Assembly (NCBI GenBank): GCA_959347315.1 | Contig: OY365807.1 | Span: 11,809,287 to 11,873,286, forward strand | Reading direction: 5' to 3' | Length of the DNA: 64,000 nt | Source of the DNA: Bimastos eiseni | Taxonomy: Eukaryota; Annelida; Clitellata; Crassiclitellata; Lumbricidae | In this document: positions 36,201 through 46,824 of the stretch, one piece after another | Layout: the number at the start of each line of letters is the position of its first letter | How positions within the stretch are numbered: position 1 is the first letter of the stretch | Made by a program: the position numbers and the translations under genes | Notes under the pieces: generated by a model | Databases searched by the model: none | Seen by the model: the letters and a program-made list of their open reading frames with translations, nothing else | Told to the model about the DNA's origin: nothing

Positions 36201-36263
36201 CATTGACACTGCAACGTCATCTTCGACTTCTTCCTGATTATTCGACAACTTTTCTTCATCCAT
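30206..36263 (-). CDS. UBR7: UBR7-like E3 ubiquitin ligase (UBR box and PHD finger), 10 exons, 438 aa
   Basis: Putative nuclear E3 ubiquitin ligase; in mammals UBR7 is linked to histone H2B. Exons on the - strand: 36263-36111, 35441-35302, 34708-34648, 34407-34312, 33426-33373, 33036-32934, 32315-31930, 31721-31559, 30987-30926, 30304-30206 (TGA); all phases close, 438 aa (human 425). The N-terminus is acidic (MDEEKLSNN). The UBR box (about residues 52-115) shows CKTCATSLSGENPAGVC, CHEGHELIELYTKR and FRCDCGNSKFDGLTCKLC. The PHD finger (about 125-195) shows GLYCSCSRPYPDPDD, MIQCVICEDWFH, MTCGSCMDSCHFLWAY. A low-complexity Ser/Thr/Glu stretch precedes the C-terminal WPEDWRKQLCQCSKCM and the LDENDTIAAYEARGKA and EYNDLKSHLTEYLKKFAE segments. 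The donor after exon 9 is a weak gtctgt. The start is the first Met of the acidic exon. Confidence 0.93.
31102..31260 (+). mobile_element. tRNA-derived SINE, antisense to UBR7
   Basis: A box tggcacagttgg, B box gggttcaagcctc about 35 bp later, then a ~120-bp body ending near gtggcttgcac. Located in the UBR7 intron 30988-31558. Confidence 0.55.
32620..32815 (+). mobile_element. L2-like LINE 3' end with hairpin tail
   Basis: The + strand reads TAPRHAFSVQGLSKWNLLFA, the end of a LINE polymerase ('FSV-GP-LWN-LP' type). This is followed by a 3' end with gcgctcctgagtatgttctt, gaaggggtgctatataaatg and a ctcaaaatgaatta tail, the L2-type hairpin. UBR7 intron 32316-32933, antisense to the gene. Having polymerase and hairpin in one fragment supports an L2-clade source for the other tails. 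Confidence 0.6.
33814..33884 (+). mobile_element. L2-type 3' tail (best preserved hairpin)
   Basis: gagcgcctctgagtagatat, cttgaaggggcgctatatca, then ttgattgatt repeats. GCGCC pairs with GGCGC across a short loop. Near-identical to 12156-12232, so the two are copies of one family. It lies in the UBR7 intron 33427-34311. Confidence 0.65.
35005..35235 (+). mobile_element. LINE fragment (extreme C-terminus of ORF2), antisense to UBR7
   Basis: One + strand frame gives GHPRKKKMDEIQKRTGMN, then LEELRDATLERKQRGGL, matching the 'GRPR--W-D-I-----G----EA---A-DR--WR' end of many LINE ORF2 proteins. UBR7 intron 34709-35301. Confidence 0.55.
35852..35877 (+). repeat. (TA)n microsatellite
   Basis: About 13 ta repeats in the UBR7 intron 35442-36110. 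Confidence 0.95.
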
Positions 36264-39051
36264 GTGTCAAATTATTATTTATGCCACATAAAAGTTGCAA
36301 GTAAACACAGATTTTCCACTCTCTGTTGCTAAGGTCAAGGCTCCCCGCGCTTTCTGATTTCCGTTCACACAGAAAGTGTTTTCTAGCGCATTCATATTAA
36401 CAATCTTTGTGTTAAGAAATTCAGAATTAGACAAACTAGCACAAGGATAAAGTTAACAAGTGTAATTTCATATGTATTATGTAAAATAGGTCTAACTTTG
36501 ATTCAACAAGCAGCTTTAAAAAGTGCATACATCTAAATGTATTGACATTCCACATACCTCATAATACCCTGTCATATCATCCGCAAATGGTCGCATAATA
36601 TATTTATTTACGAAAAGAGCGCGATTTTGTGTGCAACGCTTTAACTAACCTCTGAAAAAATGTAATGTTGGTGAATAACTCATGGACAAGCCTGGATTTG
36701 ATGTGGTGGTCACCAATATGATTGGGTCCTATTCGCAGCATAGTTTTGCCTTTGTTTACTCTTTGAACTCTGACTTCCTGGTGTAATAACCCACGGACCT
36801 TGGGTTCCCTAGCAAATTTAGCCGTGAATGTATGTACTTATATATGCATGCATGTATATGTGCATCTCTGTATACATACATACATACACACACATAGGAT
36901 TATGATTGCTTAGTACATTGATTGTTCAGAAAATCACCAATTATAGCCACTCTTCAATATCGTACCAGTCAGAGGACACATACAGCTCGTAGACACAAAA
37001 ATTAAAATTGCAACTGGTAGGCCTCTGGGCTGGTGCTCATGCTGAAACCCGTCCTGCTATAAATGGGTTACAGCCTTCTCAAGGTTCTGAAATGATGCAA
37101 TAAATGTAGAAACATACATAGATGTGACTGAATGTGAAAATCAAGACGAGTATCAAAACAATTATGAAAGTCAAAAAATAATAAAGTCTTATTTTTTGCA
37201 GGCAATATTGTGCAAGCATATTCCTGGGCAAAGAAGTCATGTTGATGTCCATGGAATCAGACAAGGCATACAAACACTTTATGGAAGAAAAATTTTTTAA
37301 GAAAAGATGAGTTTTAGTTGAAATCTGAGCCAACTATTGCCAGAGCCGTCCCCAGGCAATTTGGCGCCCTAGGCAACAATCTATAAAGGGCGCCCCACCT
37401 CTGTCACATGAACGGTTAAACAGTGAAATGTGAGAAATAATTATGGGGTCAGGCAAACACATAAACTTGTGTTTTTGCAAAATATATAGGATGCCAATTG
37501 CTAGGGAATGAGCTACAAAGCAAATATAATAATTTTATTTGTTCAATGCAGCAAGGAGAGTGGAATTCAAACAATAAAAATAATATAAGAAATAAACATT
37601 TAATAAATAATAGGCCTACAGATGGAAGCATAGCAAATGGTAAAATTAAGTTTTATCATTACGTTAAATTTTGTATTGTCACTTTAAAAATGTTGATTTA
37701 CATAACATGTTTTACAAAGTCAACTTCAGTTTGTTTTGCTGCAAATATATTTATTGATGTGATATCAATATTTTCTATAATAATTAAAATGATGTAGTTA
37801 GGCTTATATTTTTATTATTACGAATATTAAACAAATGACCCAAACTTCCCTATGTATAATATGCACTATTTCAAAATTTAACCAGTCTTGACTTAGTTTA
37901 CCTGTGCAAATTCATGAAAAATCAAGTTGAGGTCAATGTCTGTTGCTTTTTCTATGGACAGGATTTACAGATTAAGCATATGTTTCGTCGTCATTCACAT
38001 ATAATTTTTTAAAATTATGTGCGAATTTTGTTTCAATTTTGATAAGATGCATAACTCTAATGCAACAAGTAGCAGAAATGTCAGAATAATTCTCCATGCA
38101 ACAGTAAAGTTTGACAAAATTTAACACATTCATTTCTGCAGATATACTACAAAAGTTGAAAAAACTATTTATTTCTTCCCATTCCCTCCGAAGTGAAATA
38201 CAGATAAGCTCATCACGAAGTTGCTTTCTTTGCTATCGACATGTGTTAATTTTCTTTCTAAATTTGACAATTTTTCAGTAACTGATTTGCAGTTCTTTGA
38301 TAGACTATTAATGTTATAAACAAATCCTAAATTAGAGTTATGGTTTCAGTTTGAAGTGTCAGGAGATTACATATTGCTATTGGAACTGGAATTAGCTTAT
38401 AAAATTTTTTGAATAACTAATTTGATAATTGCTTTTATGTATTATCCAAAACATTCTATTCGTGAAAAATTGTTGTCCTAAAATATGGCACCCCTAAAAT
38501 TCTGGCGCTCTAGGCAGCTGCTTATGCCAAGAGTCGGCTCTGACTATAGCCATAAACCTGTAACTATAACCATTTTAGGTATGCATGACTACTTAAATAA
38601 CTTACCTACACCAGGTAATCATTTGTTAGCGTCTTTTCTGATCCCTGATAATTTCATTGAATAAAATCATAAACATCTGTTTAGAAATCTTTCCATTTGA
38701 CCTTACAATTATTTAACACAAAAGCAAAACAATCCAAACAATATCATTAAAAAATTATGAAACATAATTTTCTCTAAATATGTGCAAGGTTTTACTCTAT
38801 ATGGTTAAGATCTGTTCAATCTTAACTGCAACAAACCACAATTGCAAAAGGTCCTCCACTGAACATTTTAAACAAGACAAAGTAACAGATTTTTATTGTA
38901 ATAATCTTGCTTTTCTACTATTCATTAAGTCACCAAAAACCTTTTCAACTGTTCGCTAACAAAAAGGAAGTTCGTCATCACTGTATCGCACGCTGAAAAC
39001 GAAATCTAAACATGCGACAAAGAAGAGTAGCCAGGCTGCAGCAGTGTTCCT
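36264..39051. other. Intergenic between SNRPA-like gene and UBR7
   Basis: The UBR7 promoter should lie just right of 36263. 36825-36900 is a mix of atgt/catg/acac simple repeats. 37341-38542 is a hAT element. The remainder is AT-rich with no open frame of note; no gene seen. Confidence 0.6.
37341..38542 (-). mobile_element. hAT DNA transposon, degenerate
   Basis: Left end cagagccgtccccaggca and right end tgccaagagtcggctctg form imperfect terminal inverted repeats. Flanks actattgc (37333-37340) and actatagc (38543-38550) are an 8-bp target duplication with one mismatch. The sub-ends also mirror each other (ggcgccctaggcaac against ggcgctctaggcagc). Read on the - strand, 38130-37900 gives ENYSDISATCCIRVMHLIKI-type text and an ILSIEKATDIDLN stretch, resembling the C-terminal dimerisation region of ZMYM1-like hAT transposases. 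No intact frame. Confidence 0.8.
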
Positions 39052-40384
39052 TTATTTCTTGGCAAACGTGATTTTCATTGCATTGGTCGGTGTAATCTTA
39101 AATCCCTGGAGAGCTTCCTTTGCGGCAGCTGACTGGACATCATTTTCAAACTCCACGAATGCAATGTCATGACGACCAGGAACCAGCCGGACCTCTTTGA
39201 AACCAGGGAACCTTTAAGAAGAATCAAAACAAAATGCACAACACTCTTGGGATGTCCTCTTAAAAAGGCACTACATAAAAACTAGGAGAGACATCATAAT
39301 TATAATTGAAAAAATTCATACATTATCATAAGTTGAAAATTGTCTAAAGAGCTTTAGAGTGTAAAATGTCAGTGCAAGTGCTAAGAGTTAAATAACAGAC
39401 AAATTTTGAGTCATATATAAGTATGTATAATATTACATGCATAATATATGGCATACAAAATAACAAGAACCATAACCAAGTTTTTTAATACAATGAAGTA
39501 CTCGTTGCATCGTGTTGGCTGTGCAGATATATAAATATTTAAAGAGAATCAGTGATACATAATAATGCCCTATAACATAAACTGTCTGCCCAAGACTTCA
39601 ATGTGCAGGGTCTGAAGTTCTAGTGTATTCTTATGAAAAAGAATTATTGTCGTGAACCCATGCAACTCAAGACGAAGGGTTGTCCAGCTTTAGGATTGTG
39701 GCCATCTGTTTGTGCCTCAGTTAAGTCAGAAATGTAAAGTGGCACATAATAAATTAGCAATACTTACCTTCTTACACGAAATAAATACATCACAAAATGA
39801 ATTCATAAAATTCTATGGTCTGGCTTACTGATTGAAAAGCATAGAGAGCATCATTTCATTGGTCTCTGCTGGGAGGTTGGTGAGGAAGAGGATGTGACAC
39901 GGAGGTTGTTCTGGAATGATCGCTGGAGCAACCGGAACAAGAGGCTGCAAAACTGGCGCTTGTACTGCAGCTGAAAACATTCATTAAAACAATGCAACAT
40001 TGGTTAATACATCACCAATTTGAAAACACTCTAAGAGCCCATCTACGACTTTCACTCAGCTGTCAAATAAAATAAAAGGCAACGTTTAAGTCTTTGGAAG
40101 GCACCATGTAGATGCTTAGATCATATGCATTTGGTCACCTACTGTAGTGATGATAAAGAAAGAGAACAACGACGATGACAATGGTGATGATGAAGTAACT
40201 ACTGTGGGTATCAAAAGTTTATAAATCCCGAATCAGGTATCCGAGATCAATAGGAACGGGTACAGCGTACGTGCCACCTGATAATAAATCCGTTGCCCTA
40301 AGGATCACAAGTGAGGCATCATATGCATTACTAAGTCCAAATTCAAAGTTAATTAAGCAGTCATCACACTACCCACATGGTAAC

Positions 40385-40417
<33 letters not shown>

Positions 40418-43236
40418 CAGTTGACCAGTTGAGCCAATCTCCAAAACTGTTTACTTCATACATGCCTCAATGATGAATTCACAACTACAATGCAATAGAT
40501 TCAATCTAATGTTTCAAAGGTCACAGACATGAAATTGCTAGTCCATAACTGAAATAGCAATCTAGTCAAAATAACCAACCTGCTTCTCTGGCCAGGTTTT
40601 GGGCATAAGCTTCACAGTCCAAATGCCACTGCTATGATCTTGCAATTGGCAGAGACACAGACAGGTCAACTGTGACCTACTAGATACACCCATGAAAGTA
40701 ACAAGACATACTGTAAGAAATCAATGAGTAATTGTACTGACTATAGGTAGACACTGACGTAATGAAACCCACTTTACATTTAAAAATTAACATTATATAG
40801 ACATACCTGGCTGCATCGTCTTAAGTGGGGTGTTGATAACTGCCTTCTGATTTGCCATAGCTACAACAGTACTCCTACAAATTGAAAGAACGTCATACAG
40901 AATATGTTCAAAATATAACCAATGAAATTTTAAAAACCTAAAACAAACTCTGAGAAGAGTGAATACTTGCAGCCATTCACCCACAAGGTCCATAATTTTA
41001 AAACAAGGGTCTGCATGAAATTAGCAATTTCGAGCGAGGTTATTGGCACAGAAAAATGACAGCATGAGCACAGAATCTAATTTCTTCTGCTTGAATTTCA
41101 ATTCGAGAAGCTTTGGCATAAGTATTTTAGTTTTTCCAGGTTGACTTTCCTAAATATACCATCCATGCACTGCTGGACAACAAACATCAAGATCAGTTAA
41201 CTCCCACAATACGATAACTTCGATAATACGAAGTTAACTTCGATAATACGAAGTTATCCCGATGCCTGCTGGCTATTTTATGTAGATGAACACACTTCTT
41301 GCATACATCACAGAAAATTTATGAATGCAAAGTTGCTAATTCATATGCAATAAATGCATAACAAATGTTTTAAATTAAAAACCAAAATATCTACATATTT
41401 GTTCGAATAACTGAGCCGCGCTGAACTGAACAGTTATTGGCCATTGGGAGACTCACAGAGCAGGGTAATAACGAAATAAACATAGGGGATATTGAAGAGT
41501 AGTCAACGGTAATATTAGACACTGGAAAAACTGCTCAAATGTCTTTCACTCTTCACGCAACATCGTGCAACAGGCAAGTATACCCGAATGATGTTAAAAT
41601 CTGTTGAGATCTTTCATCAACTTACTTTGCTGGAACCTTCTTCTTCTTCTTCCCCTGCGGCTCTTCCTCCTCATCTTCTCGCTTCTTTTTCTTTGGTCGT
41701 TCCACAAAAGTGCCTTTCATTTTGGAGATTATGTCAGAATCTCTCTTAGAATATTGTATTCTCTGTTGTGAAAACAGAAATATGTATATATTGTAATATT
41801 GAAAATATTTAAGCGAATGGCTAACACCGATTCAGTAGCTGACAATCAATCTGTTGGTGATTTGTAAATTACAAAATCTTAAACTTTTGTTATTGTCTTG
41901 TAGTTTGGCTGTGGGTGGACCATCAATTTGAAATGGAAACTAAACAACTTGTAAGCCGTTTCTCACCTCAATCTGACATAACAAAAATTGCTTGTGTCAT
42001 TCGCAGTATGTAGGACCGTAAGATCTACACAAGGTTTTACTAAGGCATAATCAGAAATTACATTGGACATTCGCCTTTGCCGAATATCCAGTTTTTCGGG
42101 ACTATTCAGAAAATATTACACACACAAATAGTTTAAATAATTTTTTTTAATTCAATAATTTTTATAAACATTTAACAATCTAAAAATGAAAATCTAAATT
42201 TAAAACTGTATTAGTAGTTATAACAGGCACAAACATTTATTTTTCTAATTTTTCATTACTCAAAATGGCGATAGTCGTAAATTGTAACCTTTGTCTGCAG
42301 ATGGTACTCGCTGGTCGAGCGTTGCCGCTACTAATCGGTTTTACCCGGACCCGGTAAATAGTGCATCAAAATACTCGGATTCGGTGCCAATTGTCTACTC
42401 GGTTATGCCCTAGGTTTTATCTATATCTTTTTTTATAAAAGTCCTTTAAATTTCTTCAAGCTAACACAGCATCACCATTGTAATGGAGAACACATCAATA
42501 AAAATGTAGGTTCTAATCATACAGCATAACATTGCATTTAAGTAAACATAAACAAATGATGTGATATGTATGCATGTGTTGTGATGTAGGATAATATTAC
42601 CATGGGTTTGTCATAGAAAGGAAATCCCTGCATGGAGCGTAGGGCGTTGGTGGCACTGCTGATCTCCTTGAAGATGACAAATGCCTGTCCTCTTGTCTTC
42701 AAAGTCTTCATCGCAACGATGTCAAGTATTTGGCCAAACTGCGAGAAGATGGCATACAAAGACTTCTTCAACTCTGCAACAGATCAGTGTTGAAAATATT
42801 CATAAGAACCAATTTCAGCACAAACACAAAACAAGTCCAGAGCAAATGAGCATATTCTTAATGACTGTAAAAGCAGGCAACATACTTTATGTAATGTAGA
42901 TTAATGAAATTTCCTAATCCACTACAAAAGCTACAACAGGAAAAAAAAAATGATTAGAGAATGTATTTAAGCTGGTCAGCATATACTCTCAAAAAGTAAG
43001 CTGTGCCACGCATAGAAACTATCCTCTCGATACTCTTCATTAAACTATATTGCCAAGTAGTTGACTTAGTTTCCACAACCTTATAAAAAATTGAAAATTA
43101 TTGCTATTATTGCTTACCACTAGAAATTAGAAATTAGTGAACTTTAACAGTACAACAAATAACTGTTCTCACCATCCTTCTTGATTTTCTCGTTCAAGTT
43201 ATTTACATAAATCGTGTGATTTGGTCGAACATCCAT
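39052..43236 (-). CDS. SNRPA: U1A/U2B''/SNF-type snRNP protein with two RRMs, 6 coding exons, 247 aa
   Basis: Binds U1 and/or U2 snRNA stem-loops in the spliceosome. Exons on the - strand: 43236-43173, 42773-42601, 41762-41626, 40874-40807, 39970-39829, 39211-39052 (TAA); phases 1, 0, 2, 1 and 2 close. RRM1 has RNP2 TIYVNNLN and RNP1 [11 protein letters not shown]2 has RNP2 ILFLTNLP and RNP1-like HDIAFVEF, ending ITFAKK. A lysine-rich linker ([20 protein letters not shown]) is probably nuclear-localising. Single-gene invertebrates use one SNF protein for both U1A and U2B'' jobs; I cannot tell which role applies, so the symbol is provisional. A non-coding first exon is likely (donor gtaagtaagt just left of 43725, acceptor near 43292). 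Intron 2 carries a TAGGGCATAAC-type element. The TAA overlaps an AATAAA. Confidence 0.93.
40387..40425 (+). repeat. (TA)n microsatellite
   Basis: tatata run with one ttt interruption in the SNRPA-like intron 39971-40806. Confidence 0.95.
41214..41257. repeat. Duplicated hairpin ATAACTTCG...CGAAGTTAT
   Basis: AACTTCG-ATAATA-CGAAGTT occurs twice in tandem, joined by a central TTAA, with outer ATAACTTCG and CGAAGTTAT. Apart from the two ATAATA loops the 44 bp are a perfect palindrome. It lies in the SNRPA-like intron 40875-41625. Confidence 0.9.
42041..42412 (-). mobile_element. Non-autonomous hAT-like element, TAGGGCATAAC family, copy 1
   Basis: Ends taaggcataatcag (42041) and cggttatgcccta (to 42412), flanked by ggttttac (42033-42040) and ggttttat (42413-42420), an 8-bp target duplication with one mismatch. 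The left end continues acattggacattcgcctttg, which mirrors the right end of 54224-54900, and the right end mirrors that copy's left end, so this copy is inverted relative to it. 372 bp, no coding capacity. SNRPA-like intron 41763-42600. Confidence 0.85.
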
Positions 43237-43849
43237 GGTTTTACAAGATACAGTTGATGAAATCTTTCACTTCAACAATTCAGTCTTTCTGAACTGAAAT
43301 TCAAAGCAAATGCAAAACAACTCAGAGACCTCTCCACATAAGGAGAATAATTTGTCACTTGCCTATGCTGTGAAATAATTCATAAATCTTGTAATGCATC
43401 AGTCCCATATTCAGCACTTCTCTGTTTGTTCAACCTCATTCAAAACATAAATCTTTTCCAATCAACCCAGCAAGGCCTCAAACTATAAGGGATTCATAAT
43501 TGGTGCTTTTGAAGATGTATTCCAAAGATACGCTCAATAAGGCACAGTTAGGATATGAATCAACTAGAGAACAGAAAAATCTTGTCTCAAGTTTTCTAAA
43601 TCATTATATGAACAAACAATGTGGCCAACCAAGATAGCAAGAGGAATACAGCACCACTTGAGCAGGTGAATCGCAACTAATCCAATACAAAATAAAAAAG
43701 AAATTAGTTCAGATACTTACTTACTACTTCTTGCAATCAATGTATGCAATCTGACAGAACTCGAATGCAAAACGTCCAAACAACTTAAAATAAAGTGGAC
43801 CAAGAAATGCCAAGCGTGAGGTAAGACAGCTGAACAGAGCGAGTGTTTG

Positions 43850-45450
43850 CCAGGGGCGGTATTCACAGGACAGAGTTAAGGTAATACAGTATTAGACCTT
43901 AGTTCGGGGTTAGCTATACCCTGGCTAAAACTAACTCGTGGTAGCTATTCATTAGCGCGACTTAAAGGACGGAATATATAGTTAGTCGGGGTATAAATAC
44001 CGTATAACGTAGATGACGGGCTACTGCGCAAAAGTGTTGATGCGCTATGATACCGCTAAAGATAGGAACGTTGACAAGCGTAAAGAATTTTGTTGGTCAA
44101 TACGTCAACAAGAACGACTGCTTTACCCGCTTATTAAAACTGTATTTGTGTGGAAATTGCCTATAACTATCAACAGTGACTTAGGCACAATAAATGATAT
44201 TCCACCACTTCCCAACTCTCCCCTTAAAGTTACTCTGACGCCTCTGGAAACTGGACCTTGACCATTATCGGAATCAGCCTTGGGCCCCCAAATCTCAGAG
44301 GTCCTCCAAATGATGAAAACATTAAATGCGAAATGACGTCTCGGTGGGTCATCACATGAATGAAAACATTAAATAAAAGATAACATCTTAGGGAGACCCC
44401 CAAATGAATGAAAACATTAAATACAACATGATATCTCAGGGGCTCCCAAATCAATGAAAACATTAAATAAAAAATAACACCTCAGAGGCCTCCAGAAAAA
44501 TGAAAACGTTTCATACGAAATAACATGTCTCACGTTTGAAATATAGGCCTAATAATTTATATTCTCTATTTATGCAGCCAAGCATTCACATGACAGATGT
44601 ATTGTGGTAATTCATAATTACTTTGTTAATGTGAATATCAATTGGCTCGATTAGCTGTGTTGGTAAGAGCGAAGGCTGCGTGTTATGGGCTTCTTCGCCA
44701 CCAGAATTTGGTTCACTGTTTAATTAAGAAATTTTTTAATGAAGTTGCATATTTCAATATTGATGTGATTCACATATCTCAGACTCCTTCCCCTTAGTCA
44801 CAAATCGTCACAGATGTATGACGCCTCCAATGGGTGCATGACGAAGCTTATAGACGGGCCCCTCTGACTCAGTGTATACATTCGGAGGGCCCCAAAATTG
44901 CTTGCACCTAGGGCCCCGTTTTCTGTAAACGTGCCTCTGATTGGAATTACCCTTAGGACAACCCCACCGATTAGACATAGCATTCGTGAATAAGCTGGTG
45001 CTACGCTACATAGACTTGTTGTGAGAACAAACCAATCCCAGCCAATAAATGGTAGGCCTATCCTTATTATACACACCGCGCTACATTGGCGACATTTCGC
45101 ATGCAATATCGTCAGGCATCTCGTCAAATTTGAAACATTTTTTACCTAAAAAATAAAGCAATATAATTTTGGAATTCAGCGAAAGAGGCGAGTAAATATA
45201 GTGCCTCTCAAACACCTTTCAACGTCTAAATTGAGGTCAAATGCGACGAAGCGCAAGGGCTGCTATCTTGTTTTTCACCTTTAAGCTGGTATTAGCGGAC
45301 TTAAACCTACCTCTAAGTGGGATCAGACTTAAACCCCGACTAGAGGGCTAATACCGTCTCATGAATAGCGATATAACCCACTAGTCGCATATAGGCCATA
45401 TTAAATACGGGTATTAGCGTTAACCCTGTCTTGTGAATACCGCCCCTGGT
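43850..45450. mobile_element. Terminal-inverted-repeat DNA element, 1.6 kb
   Basis: Ends ccaggggcggtattcacagg and cttgtgaataccgcccctgg are inverted repeats that stay similar over about 40 bp (to gtaatac/gtattag). Sub-terminal sequence on both sides is again similar (tagtcggggt, ctattcat-tagcg words). Inside are a ~47-bp tandem repeat (44290-44520) and no recognisable transposase. I could not define a target duplication. Superfamily unknown; PIF/Harbinger-like ends are possible. Confidence 0.7.
44290..44520 (+). repeat. ~47-bp tandem repeat, 5 copies
   Basis: tgaaaacattaaat words begin at about 44313, 44361, 44408, 44455 and 44501, each followed by a tctcagrg-rich stretch and ccccaaat. Internal to the 43850-45450 element. 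Confidence 0.85.
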
Positions 45451-45951
45451 GAATAGTTAACAAAGCTAAGTGGCTTGCGGGAATCAGTGTTATAGTTGAT
45501 GAAAGGTTCAGTCATGATTCCCTAAGATGGGAAGCAAAAATAAATGCAAGCCTGATTCGATCTCTGCCAATCTGCCATATGACACTTTTTAACGCTTTAC
45601 TCTGTTTAAACTTTGGTGCACATGTAGGCCTAGTAATATATTTGACTGTCAAATTCATACCGCTGCTACACAAAATCTATATTATCGCTCACATCGCATG
45701 GCGTTTCACTAAAAGAAACAAAAACAACTTTCGCCTCAGAGCAAATATCATAAAAGCAGGAAAATAACAATGGTTTGCTCCAGTTCTTTTTGTAGTTAAA
45801 GAAACACAAAGTTATTACAAGCTAAAACAACAATACATTACCTCTACGGACCCTTTGTAACGCACAACAATTGCTATCACTCTAATAGTGTTGCTGCCTA
45901 AACTCAAATAGCCCAAAGTTAGAATTGCCAAAACGTCCATGCAACGAAATA

Positions 45952-45952
<1 letters not shown>

Positions 45953-45989
<37 letters not shown>

Positions 45990-46063
45990 ATACACACACA
46001 CACAGTTACACACACACACAGTTACACACACACGCACGCAAGCGCGCACACACGCACACACTA
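45953..46063 (+). repeat. (CA)n tract with CG-containing end
   Basis: About 16 ca repeats, then three acacacacagtta units, then cacgcacgcaagcgcgcaca. Alternating purine-pyrimidine throughout. Confidence 0.95.
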
Positions 46064-46824
46064 AAAATCTATTTTTGTGTGTACTCGGATTCTGAATAAT
46101 TATAATGAAGTTACCAGCTAGGGCTGTTAACAATTATTATACTGGAAAAAATTAGGCTATTGCAATAAAATAATAGGCCTATAGCAATACCACTTCATGG
46201 TAAAAATATCACGAAACCAGTACCATTACTTTTCCTAAAAAGTATTGCAGTACAAGTACCAAAACTTTGTCAATACTTTTCTATAGGTTTGTTGAAATCG
46301 CTCTTAGCACACTTCTACAAGTTGTTCGAACACAATATATGCTCTTATAATGTCGCATTTCCAATCTTCGTTTCCTCGAGTTATAGGCCTACTTATTTTC
46401 AATATCAACTATAACTTCGCAAACACTCTAAGAGAAATTAGGTAATTTATAGGCCATTTCGGTCACTTCGAATGCCCTGTTTAGCATAGGTCTACGCCTA
46501 TAGATTATTCTATCTGTTCGCACCAAAATTCATAGGCTATATATGGCCGAAATTGGTCAGCCTTTCGAAGCGTAACGATTAACTTAAGTTTCATATTTCT
46601 TGTTGGCGACTTATTCTAGAGGAAGAGAAACCATGTAAATATTACAGTGGGGAAAATATCGGAAGGCTTTCGAATAGACTATTGCTGACAGACAACAGAA
46701 AAGTATTGCAATACATACCACCAGACAAACTATTGCGATAGTCGCTATATAGCTGCGATACCGACAAAAGTATCGGCGAGTATTGATCGAGATACTTTAT
46801 CGCAATGTAAACAGCTTGTGCTAA

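Noticed and set aside
41214..41257. Resemblance to loxP (ATAACTTCG ... CGAAGTTAT)
   Set aside because: Only nine outer bases match each loxP arm; loxP has 13-bp arms around an 8-bp spacer, and the sequence here is a duplicated short hairpin. Treated as coincidence.
44650..44720. tRNA gene (tagctgtgttggtaagagcg...tttggttcactg)
   Set aside because: Only A- and B-box-like words; no paired acceptor stem. Probably a SINE head inside a DNA element; too short to list as a firm element.
46119..46815. Possible hAT element with agggctgttaaca and tgtaaacagctt ends
   Set aside because: End similarity is short and imperfect and I could not find an 8-bp duplication.
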